Positions 36,633 to 44,615 of a stretch of 64,000 nt of DNA are shown here, in pieces; position 1 is the first letter of the stretch, and each line of letters starts with the position of its first letter. The translations under genes were made by a program, and so were the position numbers. Source of the DNA: SP197 sp965242595 (lineage in GTDB: Bacteria; Pseudomonadota; Alphaproteobacteria; SP197); NCBI GenBank assembly GCA_965242595.1, contig OZ251464.1, forward strand, positions 1,240,001 through 1,304,000. Reading direction: 5' to 3'. The notes below the pieces were generated by a model that saw only the letters and a list, made by a program, of their open reading frames with translations, was not told the DNA's origin and ran no database searches.

Positions 36633-37070
36633 GACGGCCTCCAGAGGGCGCAATCGTCAGCCTATCACGGCGCGTTGCGCGGTCATAATGCAAATTCTCA
36701 TGTGGCGAAGCGGTTCGGCTGCCGGCGTGCAGGCTCGGTTGGCGCCTCCAGGGGTGGCGGGCCTGGGGGTGGCGGTGGTTGGTAGCGGGTGTCGATGGCG
36801 GGTCATTCGCGGAGGGAGCGTGGGTCAGGTATTCTGGTTTGACAGGGCGGTTGCCGGTCTGTATCGGGCTGTGCATTCGTTCCGTGGGCGGTGTGGGTAG
36901 CTTAAGGAGTTCGGTGGCGGGCTGAGCTTCTCCGTCCGTTTCCGACCGCCAGGGGGAGCCGCCGCCCAGCCGCCAGGGCGGCAAGCTCAACCGGGGGAAG
37001 CGGCGGCTCCCCAGCGCCTCCCGCCGACTGCATGTTCCGGGCGGGCACAGCGCCCGGCGCGGAGGCTGCC
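36633..37070. other. 438-bp intergenic region upstream of moaB
   Basis: Holds the shared promoter/leader of the coiled-coil gene pair at its left end and the moaB leader at its right end. Between 36700 and 36900 I see only G/T-rich plus-strand sequence with no credible gene. The right third carries a long hairpin, described separately. Confidence 0.6.
36953..37012 (+). promoter_or_regulatory. Structured leader (long hairpin) before moaB; possible Moco-type riboswitch
   Basis: A 13-bp perfect stem pairs 36953-36965 with 37000-37012 (GGGGAGCCGCCGC/GCGGCGGCTCCCC). It encloses a smaller CCGCCAGGGCGG hairpin at 36970-36981, and CGCCTCCCG follows. CCAGGG and GCCTCCCG elements also occur in the E. 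coli moaA Moco leader as I remember it, and the site lies 58 bases before a molybdenum cofactor gene. The riboswitch reading is tentative; the hairpin itself is certain. Confidence 0.35.
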
Positions 37071-37625
37071 ATGCCTGGCATCGACCGAACCAGACCGTTC
37101 CTGCCCGTCGCCATCGCCGTTCTCACGGTCTCCGACAGCCGCACGGAGGCGGACGACCGCTCCGGCCCCGTGCTGGCGGAGCGTATCGGCCAGGCCGGCC
37201 ATATCGTCGTCTGCCGCCGCATCGTGCCCGACGATATCGGCGCGATCCGGGCCGCGCTGACCGCCTGGATCGGCGATCCCGAAATCGATGTCGTCATCGC
37301 CACCGGCGGCACCGGCGTCACCGGGCGCGATGTCACGCCGGAGGCGTTCGAGGCGCTGTGCGAGAAAACCGTCCCCGGCTTCGGCGAGCTGTTCCGCCAG
37401 CTGAGCTATGCCAAGATCGGCACCTCCACGGTGCAATCGCGCGCCATGGCGGGGGTGGCCGGCGGCACCTGGCTGTTCGCCCTGCCGGGCTCGCCCGGGG
37501 CTTGCAAGGACGCCTGGGACGACATCCTGGTCCACCAGCTGGACTACCGCTTTCGCCCCTGCAATTTCGTGGAGCTGATGCCCCGCCTGCTGGAAAAAGG
37601 CCAGGCAGCGCCACGCCGCGCATAG
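37071..37625 (+). CDS. moaB: Molybdenum cofactor biosynthesis protein MoaB/Mog family
   Basis: 184 residues. AIAVLTVSDSRTEADDRSGPVLAERI, VVIATGGTGVTGRDVTPEAF and LFALPGSPGACKDAWDDIL are the MoCF_biosynth motifs of MoaB, which adenylylates molybdopterin before metal insertion. GGAGG lies seven bases before the chosen ATG; the upstream in-frame ATG at 37032 would extend into the leader hairpin region. It fits with the Mo/W oxidoreductase and tungstate transport genes in the window. Confidence 0.9.
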   Translation: MPGIDRTRPFLPVAIAVLTVSDSRTEADDRSGPVLAERIGQAGHIVVCRRIVPDDIGAIRAALTAWIGDPEIDVVIATGGTGVTGRDVTPEAFEALCEKTVPGFGELFRQLSYAKIGTSTVQSRAMAGVAGGTWLFALPGSPGACKDAWDDILVHQLDYRFRPCNFVELMPRLLEKGQAAPRRA

Positions 37626-37745
37626 CGCCCGCCGCAAACCGCTGACCTGGCTGGGACAGCAGCGCCACGCTGAAACCGTGGCCGCCCTGAAAGCCTCGAT
37701 CAGGTGCGCCGCCCCCGCCGCCGCAAGGGAAAGCGCCTGACGCCC

Positions 37746-38306
37746 CTAAAACCGCGTCGAAAGCCAGATGGCCAGCCTGGTGCCGGCCTTGACGGCGCCG
37801 TCCAGCAGGGCCTGGGCCGGCGCTTCGCTGGCACCCATGGCCAGCGCCGTGTCGCGATGTTCCCGCTCGTCGGCGCGGAACTCCTCGATGGTGGCGCGCA
37901 GCTCGGCCTCGTCGTCGCCCAGGCGGCGGGCCTGTTCGCCATAATGTTCGTCGATCACGCTTTCCACCGCCGCCGTCGCCGCCATGGCGGCCTTCTCGCC
38001 CATCAGCGCCGAGGCCACGCCCAGGGCATAGCCGGCCACATGCCACAGCGGCGCCAGCGCCGTGGGGCGGACGCCGCGCTCCACCACCAGGCGGTCGAAG
38101 CGGTCCAGATGTTTTTGCTCCTGGCGGGCCATGGCGCGGATGGCCTCGCCCGCCGCCGTGTCGCCCAGCACCGCCAGCTGACCGTCATAGATGCGCCTGG
38201 CGCCGTATTCGCCGGCGTGATCGACCCGGATCATGGCCGCCACCAGCGCACGGGCGCTGCCATCGCCCGGCAGCAGATCGTCGCCCGTGACCTTGCCTTC
38301 GCTCAT
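37746..38306 (-). CDS. coq7: Demethoxyubiquinone hydroxylase (Coq7)
   Basis: 186 residues. A di-iron carboxylate protein with RVDHAGEYGARRIYDGQL, RQEQKHLDRFDRLV, ESVIDEHYGEQ and EEFRADEREHRDTAL, giving Glu and ExxH ligands of the Coq7 fold. It carries out a late hydroxylation in ubiquinone synthesis. Its ATG overlaps the stop of dsbB (ATGA). The 120 bp between it and convergent moaB hold no gene. Confidence 0.93.
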   Translation of the reverse strand: MSEGKVTGDDLLPGDGSARALVAAMIRVDHAGEYGARRIYDGQLAVLGDTAAGEAIRAMARQEQKHLDRFDRLVVERGVRPTALAPLWHVAGYALGVASALMGEKAAMAATAAVESVIDEHYGEQARRLGDDEAELRATIEEFRADEREHRDTALAMGASEAPAQALLDGAVKAGTRLAIWLSTRF

Positions 38307-38803
38307 CGCCCTTTCCCCGCCTCGCGCGCGCCGGCCAGCGCGGCCAGCCCCAGCCCCAGCGACAGCACGACATTCCAGCCCGCCATGGAAAGCCCGGCCA
38401 GCGACCACGGCACCAGGTCGCAACGCGCCGGCTCCGTCGCCATCAGCAGCGCCTCCAGCTCCTGGATGCTGTCGGCGGCGATGGCGGCACCGTCGCAGAA
38501 GGCGCTTTCGATCCAGTGTTGTTCGACGGCGACATGATAGAAGGCGATGGCGGCTCCGGCGAGAAAGGCGACGGCCGTCGCCGCCAGCAGCCACGGCCCG
38601 GCCCGGTGCCCGCCCGCCAGCAAGGCGGCCAGGCCGGCGGTCAGCGACGCGCCATGGGCCCAGCGTTGGGCGATGCACAGCGGGCACGGCGCCAGCCCCT
38701 CGACATATTGGAAATAGAAGGCGGCGGCCAGCAGGGCGCCGCTGGCGGCGGCCAGCAGCCCGCCCAGCAGAGGCGGGGAGGGCAGGCGCGCGCCGGCCTT
38801 CAT
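38303..38803 (-). CDS. dsbB: Disulfide bond formation protein DsbB
   Basis: 166 residues with four transmembrane helices. FYFQYVEGLAPCPLCIAQRW carries the first CxxC pair (CPLC). A second pair (FCDG... and ARCDLVPWSLAGLSMAGWN) lies in the periplasmic loop. It oxidises DsbA-type proteins and passes electrons to ubiquinone. It is coupled to coq7 by a 4-bp overlap, an apt pairing since the product of the coq pathway is its electron acceptor. The chosen ATG at 38803 gives a normal length. Confidence 0.92.
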   Translation of the reverse strand: MKAGARLPSPPLLGGLLAAASGALLAAAFYFQYVEGLAPCPLCIAQRWAHGASLTAGLAALLAGGHRAGPWLLAATAVAFLAGAAIAFYHVAVEQHWIESAFCDGAAIAADSIQELEALLMATEPARCDLVPWSLAGLSMAGWNVVLSLGLGLAALAGAREAGKGR

Positions 38804-38819
38804 GCCGCCCCGCCGCCCG

Positions 38820-39401
38820 CTAAAAAAGCCACGATAGCGCCGCGAAACCGGCGACCAGGGCCGCGAAGGCGACCGTGACCGCCAGCCCCAGGCGTTTCTC
38901 GATGAAGGCGCGCACCGGCGGCCCGAAACAGGCCAGCAGCACCGCCTGGATGCCAAAGCGCAGGCCGCGCGAGACGGCCGAGGCCAGCACGAAGACCATC
39001 ATGTCCAGGCCGGCCGCGCCCGAGGCGATGGTGACAACCTTGTAGGGGATGGGCGTGAAGCCGCCAGCGAAGACGATCCAGGCCCCCCAGGCATCGTAAA
39101 GCCGGGCAAACTCGCCATAGGCCTCCTGATAGCCGTAGAAGGCCAGGATCGGCCGCCCGATGAACTCGTAAAGCAGGGCACCGATGGCATAGCCGGCCAC
39201 CCCGCCCGCCACCGTGCCCGCCGTCGCCACGACGGCCGCCAGCCAGGCCCGGCGCGGATTGGCGAACATCACCGGCAGCAGCAGCGCCTCGACGGGGATG
39301 GGAAAGAACGAGGCCTCGACGAAGGCAAGCGCGGCCAGCCACCACAGCGCATGGCGGTGCGCCGCAAGGCGCATGGTGGCATGGTAAAGGCGTTGCAGCA
39401 T
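38820..39401 (-). CDS. YqaA/DedA-family membrane protein
   Basis: 193 residues of the SNARE-associated (VTT) superfamily. WWLAALAFVEASFFPIPVEALLLPVMFANPRRAW and GGFTPIPYKVVTIASGAAGL are characteristic of the YqaA subgroup. About five membrane segments. Relatives in the superfamily are implicated in lipid scrambling and membrane homeostasis; no specific role is shown for YqaA. The ATG at 39401 starts the conserved MLQRLYHATMRLA. It lies 16 bp upstream of dsbB on the same strand. Confidence 0.85.
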   Translation of the reverse strand: MLQRLYHATMRLAAHRHALWWLAALAFVEASFFPIPVEALLLPVMFANPRRAWLAAVVATAGTVAGGVAGYAIGALLYEFIGRPILAFYGYQEAYGEFARLYDAWGAWIVFAGGFTPIPYKVVTIASGAAGLDMMVFVLASAVSRGLRFGIQAVLLACFGPPVRAFIEKRLGLAVTVAFAALVAGFAALSWLF

Positions 39402-39609
39402 GGCCGGGGGCTGCTTCCAGCATGGCGAGGGGCGGGCCGTGATAGCGCGCCCGGCCTGCCCTGTCATCCGCCCGCCCCCGGAGCCTGTGAGAGGGCGTCG
39501 TCATAGGCGCGCGAACCGACCGCCCGGCCCGTTTGACCCCTGGCGGGCGCGCCCTATCTTTGCGAGCCGGCTTCGCGGGGGGGGAGCCGTCCGCAGGTGG
39601 GAGCGCAGC

Positions 39610-39980
39610 ATGGGTGTCGTGCATGTCGTCGTGACCGTCCGCAACCCGGCCGAGCCGGCCAGAAGCTGGCAAGGACCGTTCCTGGTCGATAGCGGCGCTA
39701 TCGACTCCCTGGCGCCGAGGCAGCATCTGGAGGCCTTCGGCCCAAGGGACGGCGCGTCTATGAGACAGCCGACGGGCGCAAGGTGGAGCTGGACGTCACC
39801 ACCGCGGACATCGAGGTCATGGGCGAGGTGACGGCGGGGCTTGTCGTCGTCGGCGACGACGAGGCCGAGCCGCTGTTGGGCGTGACGGTGCTGGAATCGG
39901 TGGGAATCGAAATCGATCCGCGCAACCAGCGGCTGAAGAAACTACCCGCCGTCCGGCTCAAGGCCCGGCAACCGTTGTGA
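39610..39980 (+). pseudogene. Retropepsin-like aspartyl protease gene with a frameshift
   Basis: The first frame (from ATG 39610) gives VVVTVRNPAEP... and the active-site loop FLVDSGAIDSLAPRQHLEA. Near 39735-39745 the family sequence moves to another frame and continues as GRRVYETADGRKVELDVTTADIEVMGE and LLGVTVLESVGIEIDPRNQRLKKLPAV to the stop at 39978-39980. Together they make a full clan AA protease of about 122 residues. One base appears missing in the CTGGAGGCCTTCGGCCCAAG region. No slippery heptamer is visible, so I read it as a broken gene or a sequence error, not programmed frameshifting. Confidence 0.75.
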
Positions 39981-40007
39981 CAAGACGGCCCCGCCGCCCG
40001 GAACGCT

Positions 40008-40460
40008 TCAGGCCGCTTCGCCGACGCTCAGCGTGACGCGTTTGCCAAAGCGGCGCAGGGCGTCGTCCAGCGTGGCGGTCCTGGTGGCGTGGTCCGGATT
40101 CAACATGCGCCGCGCTTCGCTTTCGGCGATGCCCAGTTCGCATGCCAGGCGGCGCTGCGACATGCCGGTCTGGCGCCACGCCTGGTAGAACGCCGCCTTC
40201 AAGGCGATCTGCACTGGCGGCGCCACCAGCGCCCGCCGCTGCGCTGCTCCCGGGCTGCGGCAGGGCGAGGGCCGAGGCAAGGCCCGGCCCTCGCGCATGG
40301 TGGTGGCGATCAACTCCCGCAGCAGGTCCCGCGCCTCGGCCAGAGCTTCGGCGCGGTTGGCGCCGTCGCTGGCGCCCCAGCCGAAATCGGGAAAGGTCAC
40401 AACATGGCGGCCGTCCTCGTCGCGCTCGATTTCGGCCGGATAGTTGAATGTAGCAGGCAT
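40008..40460 (-). CDS. hicB: HicB-family antitoxin
   Basis: 150 residues. The N-terminal HicB fold (FNYPAEIERDEDGRHVVTFPDFGWGASDG, with EALAEARDLLRELI) is followed by a C-terminal Xre-like helix-turn-helix (TGMSQRRLACELGIAESEARRML). It lies downstream of hicA, the usual order, and should neutralise HicA and repress the operon. ATG 40460 is used with GGGGA nine bases upstream; ATG 40466 is equally possible. Confidence 0.88.
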   Translation of the reverse strand: MPATFNYPAEIERDEDGRHVVTFPDFGWGASDGANRAEALAEARDLLRELIATTMREGRALPRPSPCRSPGAAQRRALVAPPVQIALKAAFYQAWRQTGMSQRRLACELGIAESEARRMLNPDHATRTATLDDALRRFGKRVTLSVGEAA

Positions 40461-40518
40461 TCTCATCTTCCCCACATATCCAGAATCGATATCTTCAATT
40501 GGTATCTTCAGCCGCTCT

Positions 40519-40731
40519 TCAAAAATCCTCCCGGTCGATTCCAAGATCGGAAAGCATCTTGGCGAGCAATCCCTTGCCGATCTCTTTCCTGCGATCCTTG
40601 ACGGTGGTCTTATGGTCACCGACATGAAGTGTCCCATGGGAGCCCGACCCGCTGGATGCCAGAAATCTCACGTCCATATCACGGAGCCTGGCCCATTTGC
40701 GCACCCTCTTTATGAAGACACGGCCATTCAC
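40519..40731 (-). CDS. hicA: HicA-family mRNA interferase toxin
   Basis: 70 residues. SGSGSHGTLHVGDHKTTVKDRRKEIGKGLLAKML is the HicA double-stranded-RNA-binding-like core with the catalytic His in GSHG. GTG at 40731 gives the usual N-terminus (VNGRVFIKRVRKWA); an ATG six codons upstream is possible. A gap of 58 bp separates it from hicB. Confidence 0.85.
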   Translation of the reverse strand: MNGRVFIKRVRKWARLRDMDVRFLASSGSGSHGTLHVGDHKTTVKDRRKEIGKGLLAKMLSDLGIDREDF

Positions 40732-40839
40732 TGTCCTGTCTCTGCGCACAAAAATGCGCGCATGTCAACCCTCCGCCGATGGCCCGGGCGACGATCCAGC
40801 GATGGGGAGGGAAGGGCAGCTCCGAAATCTCCGCCATGC

Positions 40840-41286
40840 TCAGGCGGCGGCGGGCATCTCGCGCGGGGGCGGCAGCATCACCAGGGCTTCGCCTTCGATC
40901 ACCACCGCCTTATCGACGGTGCACACGGTCTCCAGGGTCAGGCGGCGCCGGGCCGGGTCGATCCGCTTGACCGTGACCGTGGCCGTCACCGTATCGCCCA
41001 CCCGGACCGGCGCGTTGAAGCGCAGCGACTGGCCCATATAGATCGCGCCCGGCCCCGGCAGGCGGGTGCCGATCACCGTGGAGATATAGCTGGCGGAGAG
41101 CAGGCCATGGGCGATGCGCCCCTTGAACATCGTGGCGGCGGCATAGGCATCGTCGATATGAACCGGATTGTCGTCGCCCGACACGCCGACAAAGCGCTGA
41201 ATGTCGTCGTCGGTGACGGTGCGGCTGTAGCTGTCCTGCTGGCCGACCCGGAGGTCGGCGAAACGGTCGGCGGCGGCTGACTCCAT
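40840..41286 (-). CDS. MaoC-family (R)-specific enoyl-CoA hydratase
   Basis: 148 residues with a hot-dog fold. VGQQDSYSRTVTDDDIQRFVGVSGDDNPVHIDDAYA contains the catalytic Asp-x4-His pattern (DDNPVH), and MFKGRIAHGLLSASYIS is the next conserved helix. Matches PhaJ/MaoC dehydratases that make (R)-3-hydroxyacyl-CoA. GGAG lies eight bases before the ATG at 41286. Stands alone; 160 bp upstream hold no gene. Confidence 0.9.
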   Translation of the reverse strand: MESAAADRFADLRVGQQDSYSRTVTDDDIQRFVGVSGDDNPVHIDDAYAAATMFKGRIAHGLLSASYISTVIGTRLPGPGAIYMGQSLRFNAPVRVGDTVTATVTVKRIDPARRRLTLETVCTVDKAVVIEGEALVMLPPPREMPAAA

Positions 41287-41445
41287 GATCGATCTCCGCA
41301 ATGTCTCCCGGAATGCGCACGCCGCCGCCCCTGGCACGGTCCCCCCGCAGGCGGCGATGTGTGCGGCGCACAATAACCGCGCGGGCGGGCAGGCGCAACC
41401 GGGGCAGGGCGCCTGTTGCGGCGCAACAGGAATGGCGGCGCAGTG

Positions 41446-42534
41446 TCACCGGCGGGGGGGATGCCGGCGCCGCCGGCGCCGTTCTTCGCCCCGGGCAGGG
41501 GCGGCGGCCCGGGTCAGGCCCAGCGCCGTCCGGATCGCCTCCAGACTGGGCCGCCCGGCGGGGCGATAGCCCTCCAGCGCCTGGGCCAGCGCCGCGATAT
41601 GGCCGGGCGTGGCGCCGCAGCAGCCGCCCACGATGCGCGCCCCGGCGTCGCGGGCCAGGCGGCCATAGCGCGCCATCGCCTGCGGCGTGCCGGAATAGCG
41701 CATCTCGCCATCGACATAGCGGGGCACGCCGCAATTGGCCTTGGCGACCAGCACCGGTCCGGAGTCGCTTCCGGCATCTTCGGCGGCTTCGGCGATGCCG
41801 GCCACCGCCGCCACCAGCTCGCCGAAGCCGTTGCCGCAATTGGCGCCGCAGGCGGCCAGGGCGGGCTGGCAGGTGGCGAAGAACGCCGCCGCCTGCGCCG
41901 GCGTTATCCCCATCATGGTGCGCCCGTTGGTGTCGAAGGTCATGGTGCAGATCAGGGGCAGGGCGCGCCCCGTCGCCGATACCGCCATCGTTCCCCGGGC
42001 CGCCCCCTGGATGGCGGCCTCCACCTCTTCCCTGGACGACATGGTCTCGATCCAGATGACATCGGCCCCGCCCGCCGCCAGGGCCGCCGCCTGTTCGGCG
42101 AACACCTCGAACGCCTCGCGCTGTGTCAGCGGCCCCAGCGGCGCCATCAGGGCGCCGGTCGGCCCCATGGCGCCTGCCACCAGCAGCGGGCGCGCGGCCT
42201 CGTCGGCGGCCCGGCGCGCCAGTCTGGCAGCGGCGCGGTCGATCTCGTCCGTCCGCTCGCCGGCCCCGTGCAGCGCCAGCCGCAGCCGGTTGCCGCCGAA
42301 GCTGTTGGTAAGGAGGATATCGGCGCCGGCAGCGACCATCGCCCGGTGGTGGTCCAGCACGCTTTCGGGCCGCTCCAGGTTCCACAGCTCGGGCGCGTCA
42401 CCGGTCTCCAGGCCGCGCGCGAACAGGTTGGTGCCGGTGGCGCCGTCGGCGATCGGCGCCTCGCGGCGGGCGAGCAGCCAGGCCAGGCGCTCGCCATGGG
42501 GCAATTCCCGGAAGCTCACCTCGTGGAAGGTCAC
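41446..42534 (-). CDS. Homocysteine S-methyltransferase family protein (betaine-homocysteine methyltransferase type)
   Basis: 362 residues. PIADGATGTNLFARGLE is the conserved start, and the zinc ligands are GANCGNGF and GGCCGATPGHI (Cys and Cys-Cys). The IETMSSREEVEAAIQGA stretch is typical of the barrel. It transfers a methyl group from betaine or a similar donor to homocysteine. The GTG at 42534 is preferred because the barrel begins soon after; an ATG at 42609 lies just beside the terminator of the gene upstream. The C-terminal tail is strongly basic. Confidence 0.85.
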   Translation of the reverse strand: MTFHEVSFRELPHGERLAWLLARREAPIADGATGTNLFARGLETGDAPELWNLERPESVLDHHRAMVAAGADILLTNSFGGNRLRLALHGAGERTDEIDRAAARLARRAADEAARPLLVAGAMGPTGALMAPLGPLTQREAFEVFAEQAAALAAGGADVIWIETMSSREEVEAAIQGAARGTMAVSATGRALPLICTMTFDTNGRTMMGITPAQAAAFFATCQPALAACGANCGNGFGELVAAVAGIAEAAEDAGSDSGPVLVAKANCGVPRYVDGEMRYSGTPQAMARYGRLARDAGARIVGGCCGATPGHIAALAQALEGYRPAGRPSLEAIRTALGLTRAAAPARGEERRRRRRHPPRR

Positions 42535-42616
42535 GGCGAGGCCCTGCCCGGCTGGTGCCGGTGGCGGTTTTGCCACGCCCGCCCCGCCCCGGCAAGCGCT
42601 GCGCCCCAAAGCAAAG

Positions 42617-42642
42617 CGGGGCTCCCTTCCCAGGGAGCCCCG
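42617..42642 (-). terminator. Rho-independent terminator of the 43-aa gene
   Basis: Perfect 11-bp stem CGGGGCTCCCT/AGGGAGCCCCG around a 4-base loop. In the minus direction CGCTTTGCTTT follows, a T-rich run by local standards. It lies 43 bp after the stop of the small gene. Confidence 0.8.
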
Positions 42643-42685
42643 CCGGGGGGATGGTCGGCGCCGCTCGCCGATCGGCGCTGCGGGG

Positions 42686-42817
42686 TCAGGAGATCAGCGG
42701 CCGCAGCGCGTTGAAGGCCGCCCCGAAGGGCGAAAGCGGCCGCTGCCGCTGTTCCATCCTGCGGCGATGCTCGTAGCTGTCGCCATCATGGGTGCGTGCG
42801 ATCGAAAACCTGGTCAT
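42686..42817 (-). CDS. Small basic protein (43 aa), own ribosome site and terminator
   Basis: Starts MTRFSIARTHDGDSYEHRRR and ends SPFGAAFNALRPLIS. AGGAG lies seven bases before the ATG and a strong terminator follows the stop, so it looks like a complete small transcription unit. Arg-rich, no membrane segment, no leader motif. I recognise no family. It is divergent from the desaturase gene. Confidence 0.6.
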   Translation of the reverse strand: MTRFSIARTHDGDSYEHRRRMEQRQRPLSPFGAAFNALRPLIS

Positions 42818-42930
42818 GGGAAGTCTCCTCGTCCGATCCTGCGGCGGGCAGGCCATCCCGCCATCTCGCCGCAAGTCCGTCACAACCTCATATAGTGTGC
42901 CGGGGCGCCCGGGAGCACTGCAAAGACGGC

Positions 42931-43896
42931 ATGGCCGCCATGCGTCCCGCCGCCCCCTTGCCTCCGGCCCCGCCCCGGCCCGACACTGGCGCCATGGAAG
43001 GCTTTGTCGCCAGGCGTGATCTGTGCTCCTTCGCCCGGCTGCGGGCGCTGTCGAAGCGCTCCGACGCCAGGGGCCTGGCGCAGCTGGCGAGCCACGGCGC
43101 GGCCATCGCCGCCGCGGCGGCGGCGTTGCAGGCATGGGGCGAGACCTGGTGGCTGGCCCTGCCCTTGCAGGCGGTGCTGGGGGTTCTGATAGCCTTCCTG
43201 TTCTGCCCGCTGCACGAGACCATCCACCGCACCGCCTTCGCCAGCCGCTGGCTGAACGACGGCCTCGCCTGGCTGCTGGGCTTCGCCGTGCTGCTGCCGT
43301 CGCTGTGGTTCCGCTGCTACCATTTCGAACATCACCGCCTGACCGGCCGGGAGGGCGACCCGGAACTGGCCGAGGCCAAACCCGCCACCAGGGCCGGCCT
43401 GCTGTTCTATCTTACCGGCCTCAGGTCGTTCTGGTGGGCCGCCGCCGCCGCCCTGGCCCGCCATGCGACCGGGCGCGTCGGCGACCGTTTCGTGCCCCGG
43501 GCCCTGCGGGCGCGAATCGCCTGGCAGGCGCGCTGCTATCTCGCCGGCTACGGCCTGATCGCCGGCGGCGCCCTGGCCGCCGGCAGCTGGGCGCCCATCG
43601 CCTTCTGGCTGGCGCCGCTGGCGCTGGGCACGCCCGCCCTGCGACTTTATCTGCTGGCCGAACACACCCTGCTGCCCCGGGGCGCCGACATGCTGGCCAA
43701 CACCCGCACCATGGCCACCTCCGCCCCGCTGCGCTGGTTGGCCTGGCAGATGCCCTACCACACCGAACACCACCTGTTCCCCGCGCTGCCGTTCCACGCC
43801 CTGGCCAGGGCGTATCGCCTGGTCGCCCCCCGTCACGGCCCTGCCGTTGCCGGCTATGGCGCCTTTGCCCGCAGCTGCTGGGCCAGCCTGGATTAG
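42931..43896 (+). CDS. Fatty acid desaturase family membrane protein
   Basis: 321 residues. Three histidine boxes are present: HETIH (after FLFCPL), HFEHH (in RCYHFEHHRL) and HTEHH (in MPYHTEHHLFP), with four or more membrane helices. These bind the di-iron centre of acyl-lipid desaturases and related hydroxylases; the substrate is open. Start uncertain: 42931 gives a Pro-rich N-terminus, 42994 (MEGFVARRD) gives a compact form. The next gene starts 8 bp after the stop. Confidence 0.85.
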   Translation: MAAMRPAAPLPPAPPRPDTGAMEGFVARRDLCSFARLRALSKRSDARGLAQLASHGAAIAAAAAALQAWGETWWLALPLQAVLGVLIAFLFCPLHETIHRTAFASRWLNDGLAWLLGFAVLLPSLWFRCYHFEHHRLTGREGDPELAEAKPATRAGLLFYLTGLRSFWWAAAAALARHATGRVGDRFVPRALRARIAWQARCYLAGYGLIAGGALAAGSWAPIAFWLAPLALGTPALRLYLLAEHTLLPRGADMLANTRTMATSAPLRWLAWQMPYHTEHHLFPALPFHALARAYRLVAPRHGPAVAGYGAFARSCWASLD

Positions 43897-43904
43897 CGGC
43901 GCCG

Positions 43905-44615
43905 GTGGGGGAGCGTTTCGTCCTTTCGCGCCAGAGCCTGGCCAGCGGCGCGCTTTCGCCCCATCTGGAGGCGGCCGCGGCGGCCGGCCTGATCGAGTTG
44001 CTGCCGGAGGAGGAGCGCGAGGCCAGTCGCCGCCACATGCTGGCCGCCCATCCGCCGGGGCGCGACCTTTATGTCTTCGCCTGCGGCTCGCTGATGTGGA
44101 ATCCCGCCTGCGATGTGGCGGCGGCGCTGCCGGCCCTGGTTCGAGGCTGGCACCGCCGCTTCAATCTGTGGACCCATCTGGGGCGTGGAACGGCGGCCTT
44201 TCCCGGCCTGGCGCTGGGGCTGGAGCCGGGCGGGGCCTGCCGCGGCCTGGCCCTGCGCATCGCCGCCGCCAGGGTGGAATCGGAAACCCGCCTGATCTGG
44301 CGGCGCGAGATGCTGGCCGGCGCCTACCGTCCGGTATGGCTCCAGGTCCGGCTGGCCACCGGCCCCGCCGCCGCCATCGGCTTTGCCATCGACCGTAGCT
44401 ATCGTCGCTATGGCCACCGCATCCCCTTCGCCGTGCAGGCCCGCCATCTCGCCCTGGCCGAAGGGCCGCTGGGGCCGGCCATCGAATATCTGGAAAACAC
44501 CGTGGCGGCGCTGGACGCCATGGGCCAGAGGCGCGGGCCGATGCACGATCTGCTGCGCGCGGCCCGCGCCTGGCGCCGCCACCATCGCCATCGCCTCCTG
44601 GGCCGGGGCCCGTGA
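43905..44615 (+). CDS. ChaC-like gamma-glutamylcyclotransferase
   Basis: 236 residues, GTG start. DLYVFACGSLMWNPA is the GGCT/ChaC signature. IWRREMLAGAYRPVWLQVR holds the expected catalytic-Glu region, and GPAIEYLENTVAALDAMG is the usual C-terminal helix. It cleaves glutathione to 5-oxoproline and Cys-Gly in characterised members. It overlaps the EamA gene by four bases. Confidence 0.88.
   Translation: MGERFVLSRQSLASGALSPHLEAAAAAGLIELLPEEEREASRRHMLAAHPPGRDLYVFACGSLMWNPACDVAAALPALVRGWHRRFNLWTHLGRGTAAFPGLALGLEPGGACRGLALRIAAARVESETRLIWRREMLAGAYRPVWLQVRLATGPAAAIGFAIDRSYRRYGHRIPFAVQARHLALAEGPLGPAIEYLENTVAALDAMGQRRGPMHDLLRAARAWRRHHRHRLLGRGP

Noticed and set aside
37626..37745. Possible gene remnant between moaB and coq7
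   Set aside because: Only 120 bp of GC-rich sequence between convergent genes with no frame resembling a known protein.
39720..39760. Programmed -1 frameshift in the retropepsin gene
   Set aside because: No slippery heptamer or downstream pseudoknot is evident; mutation or sequence error is simpler.
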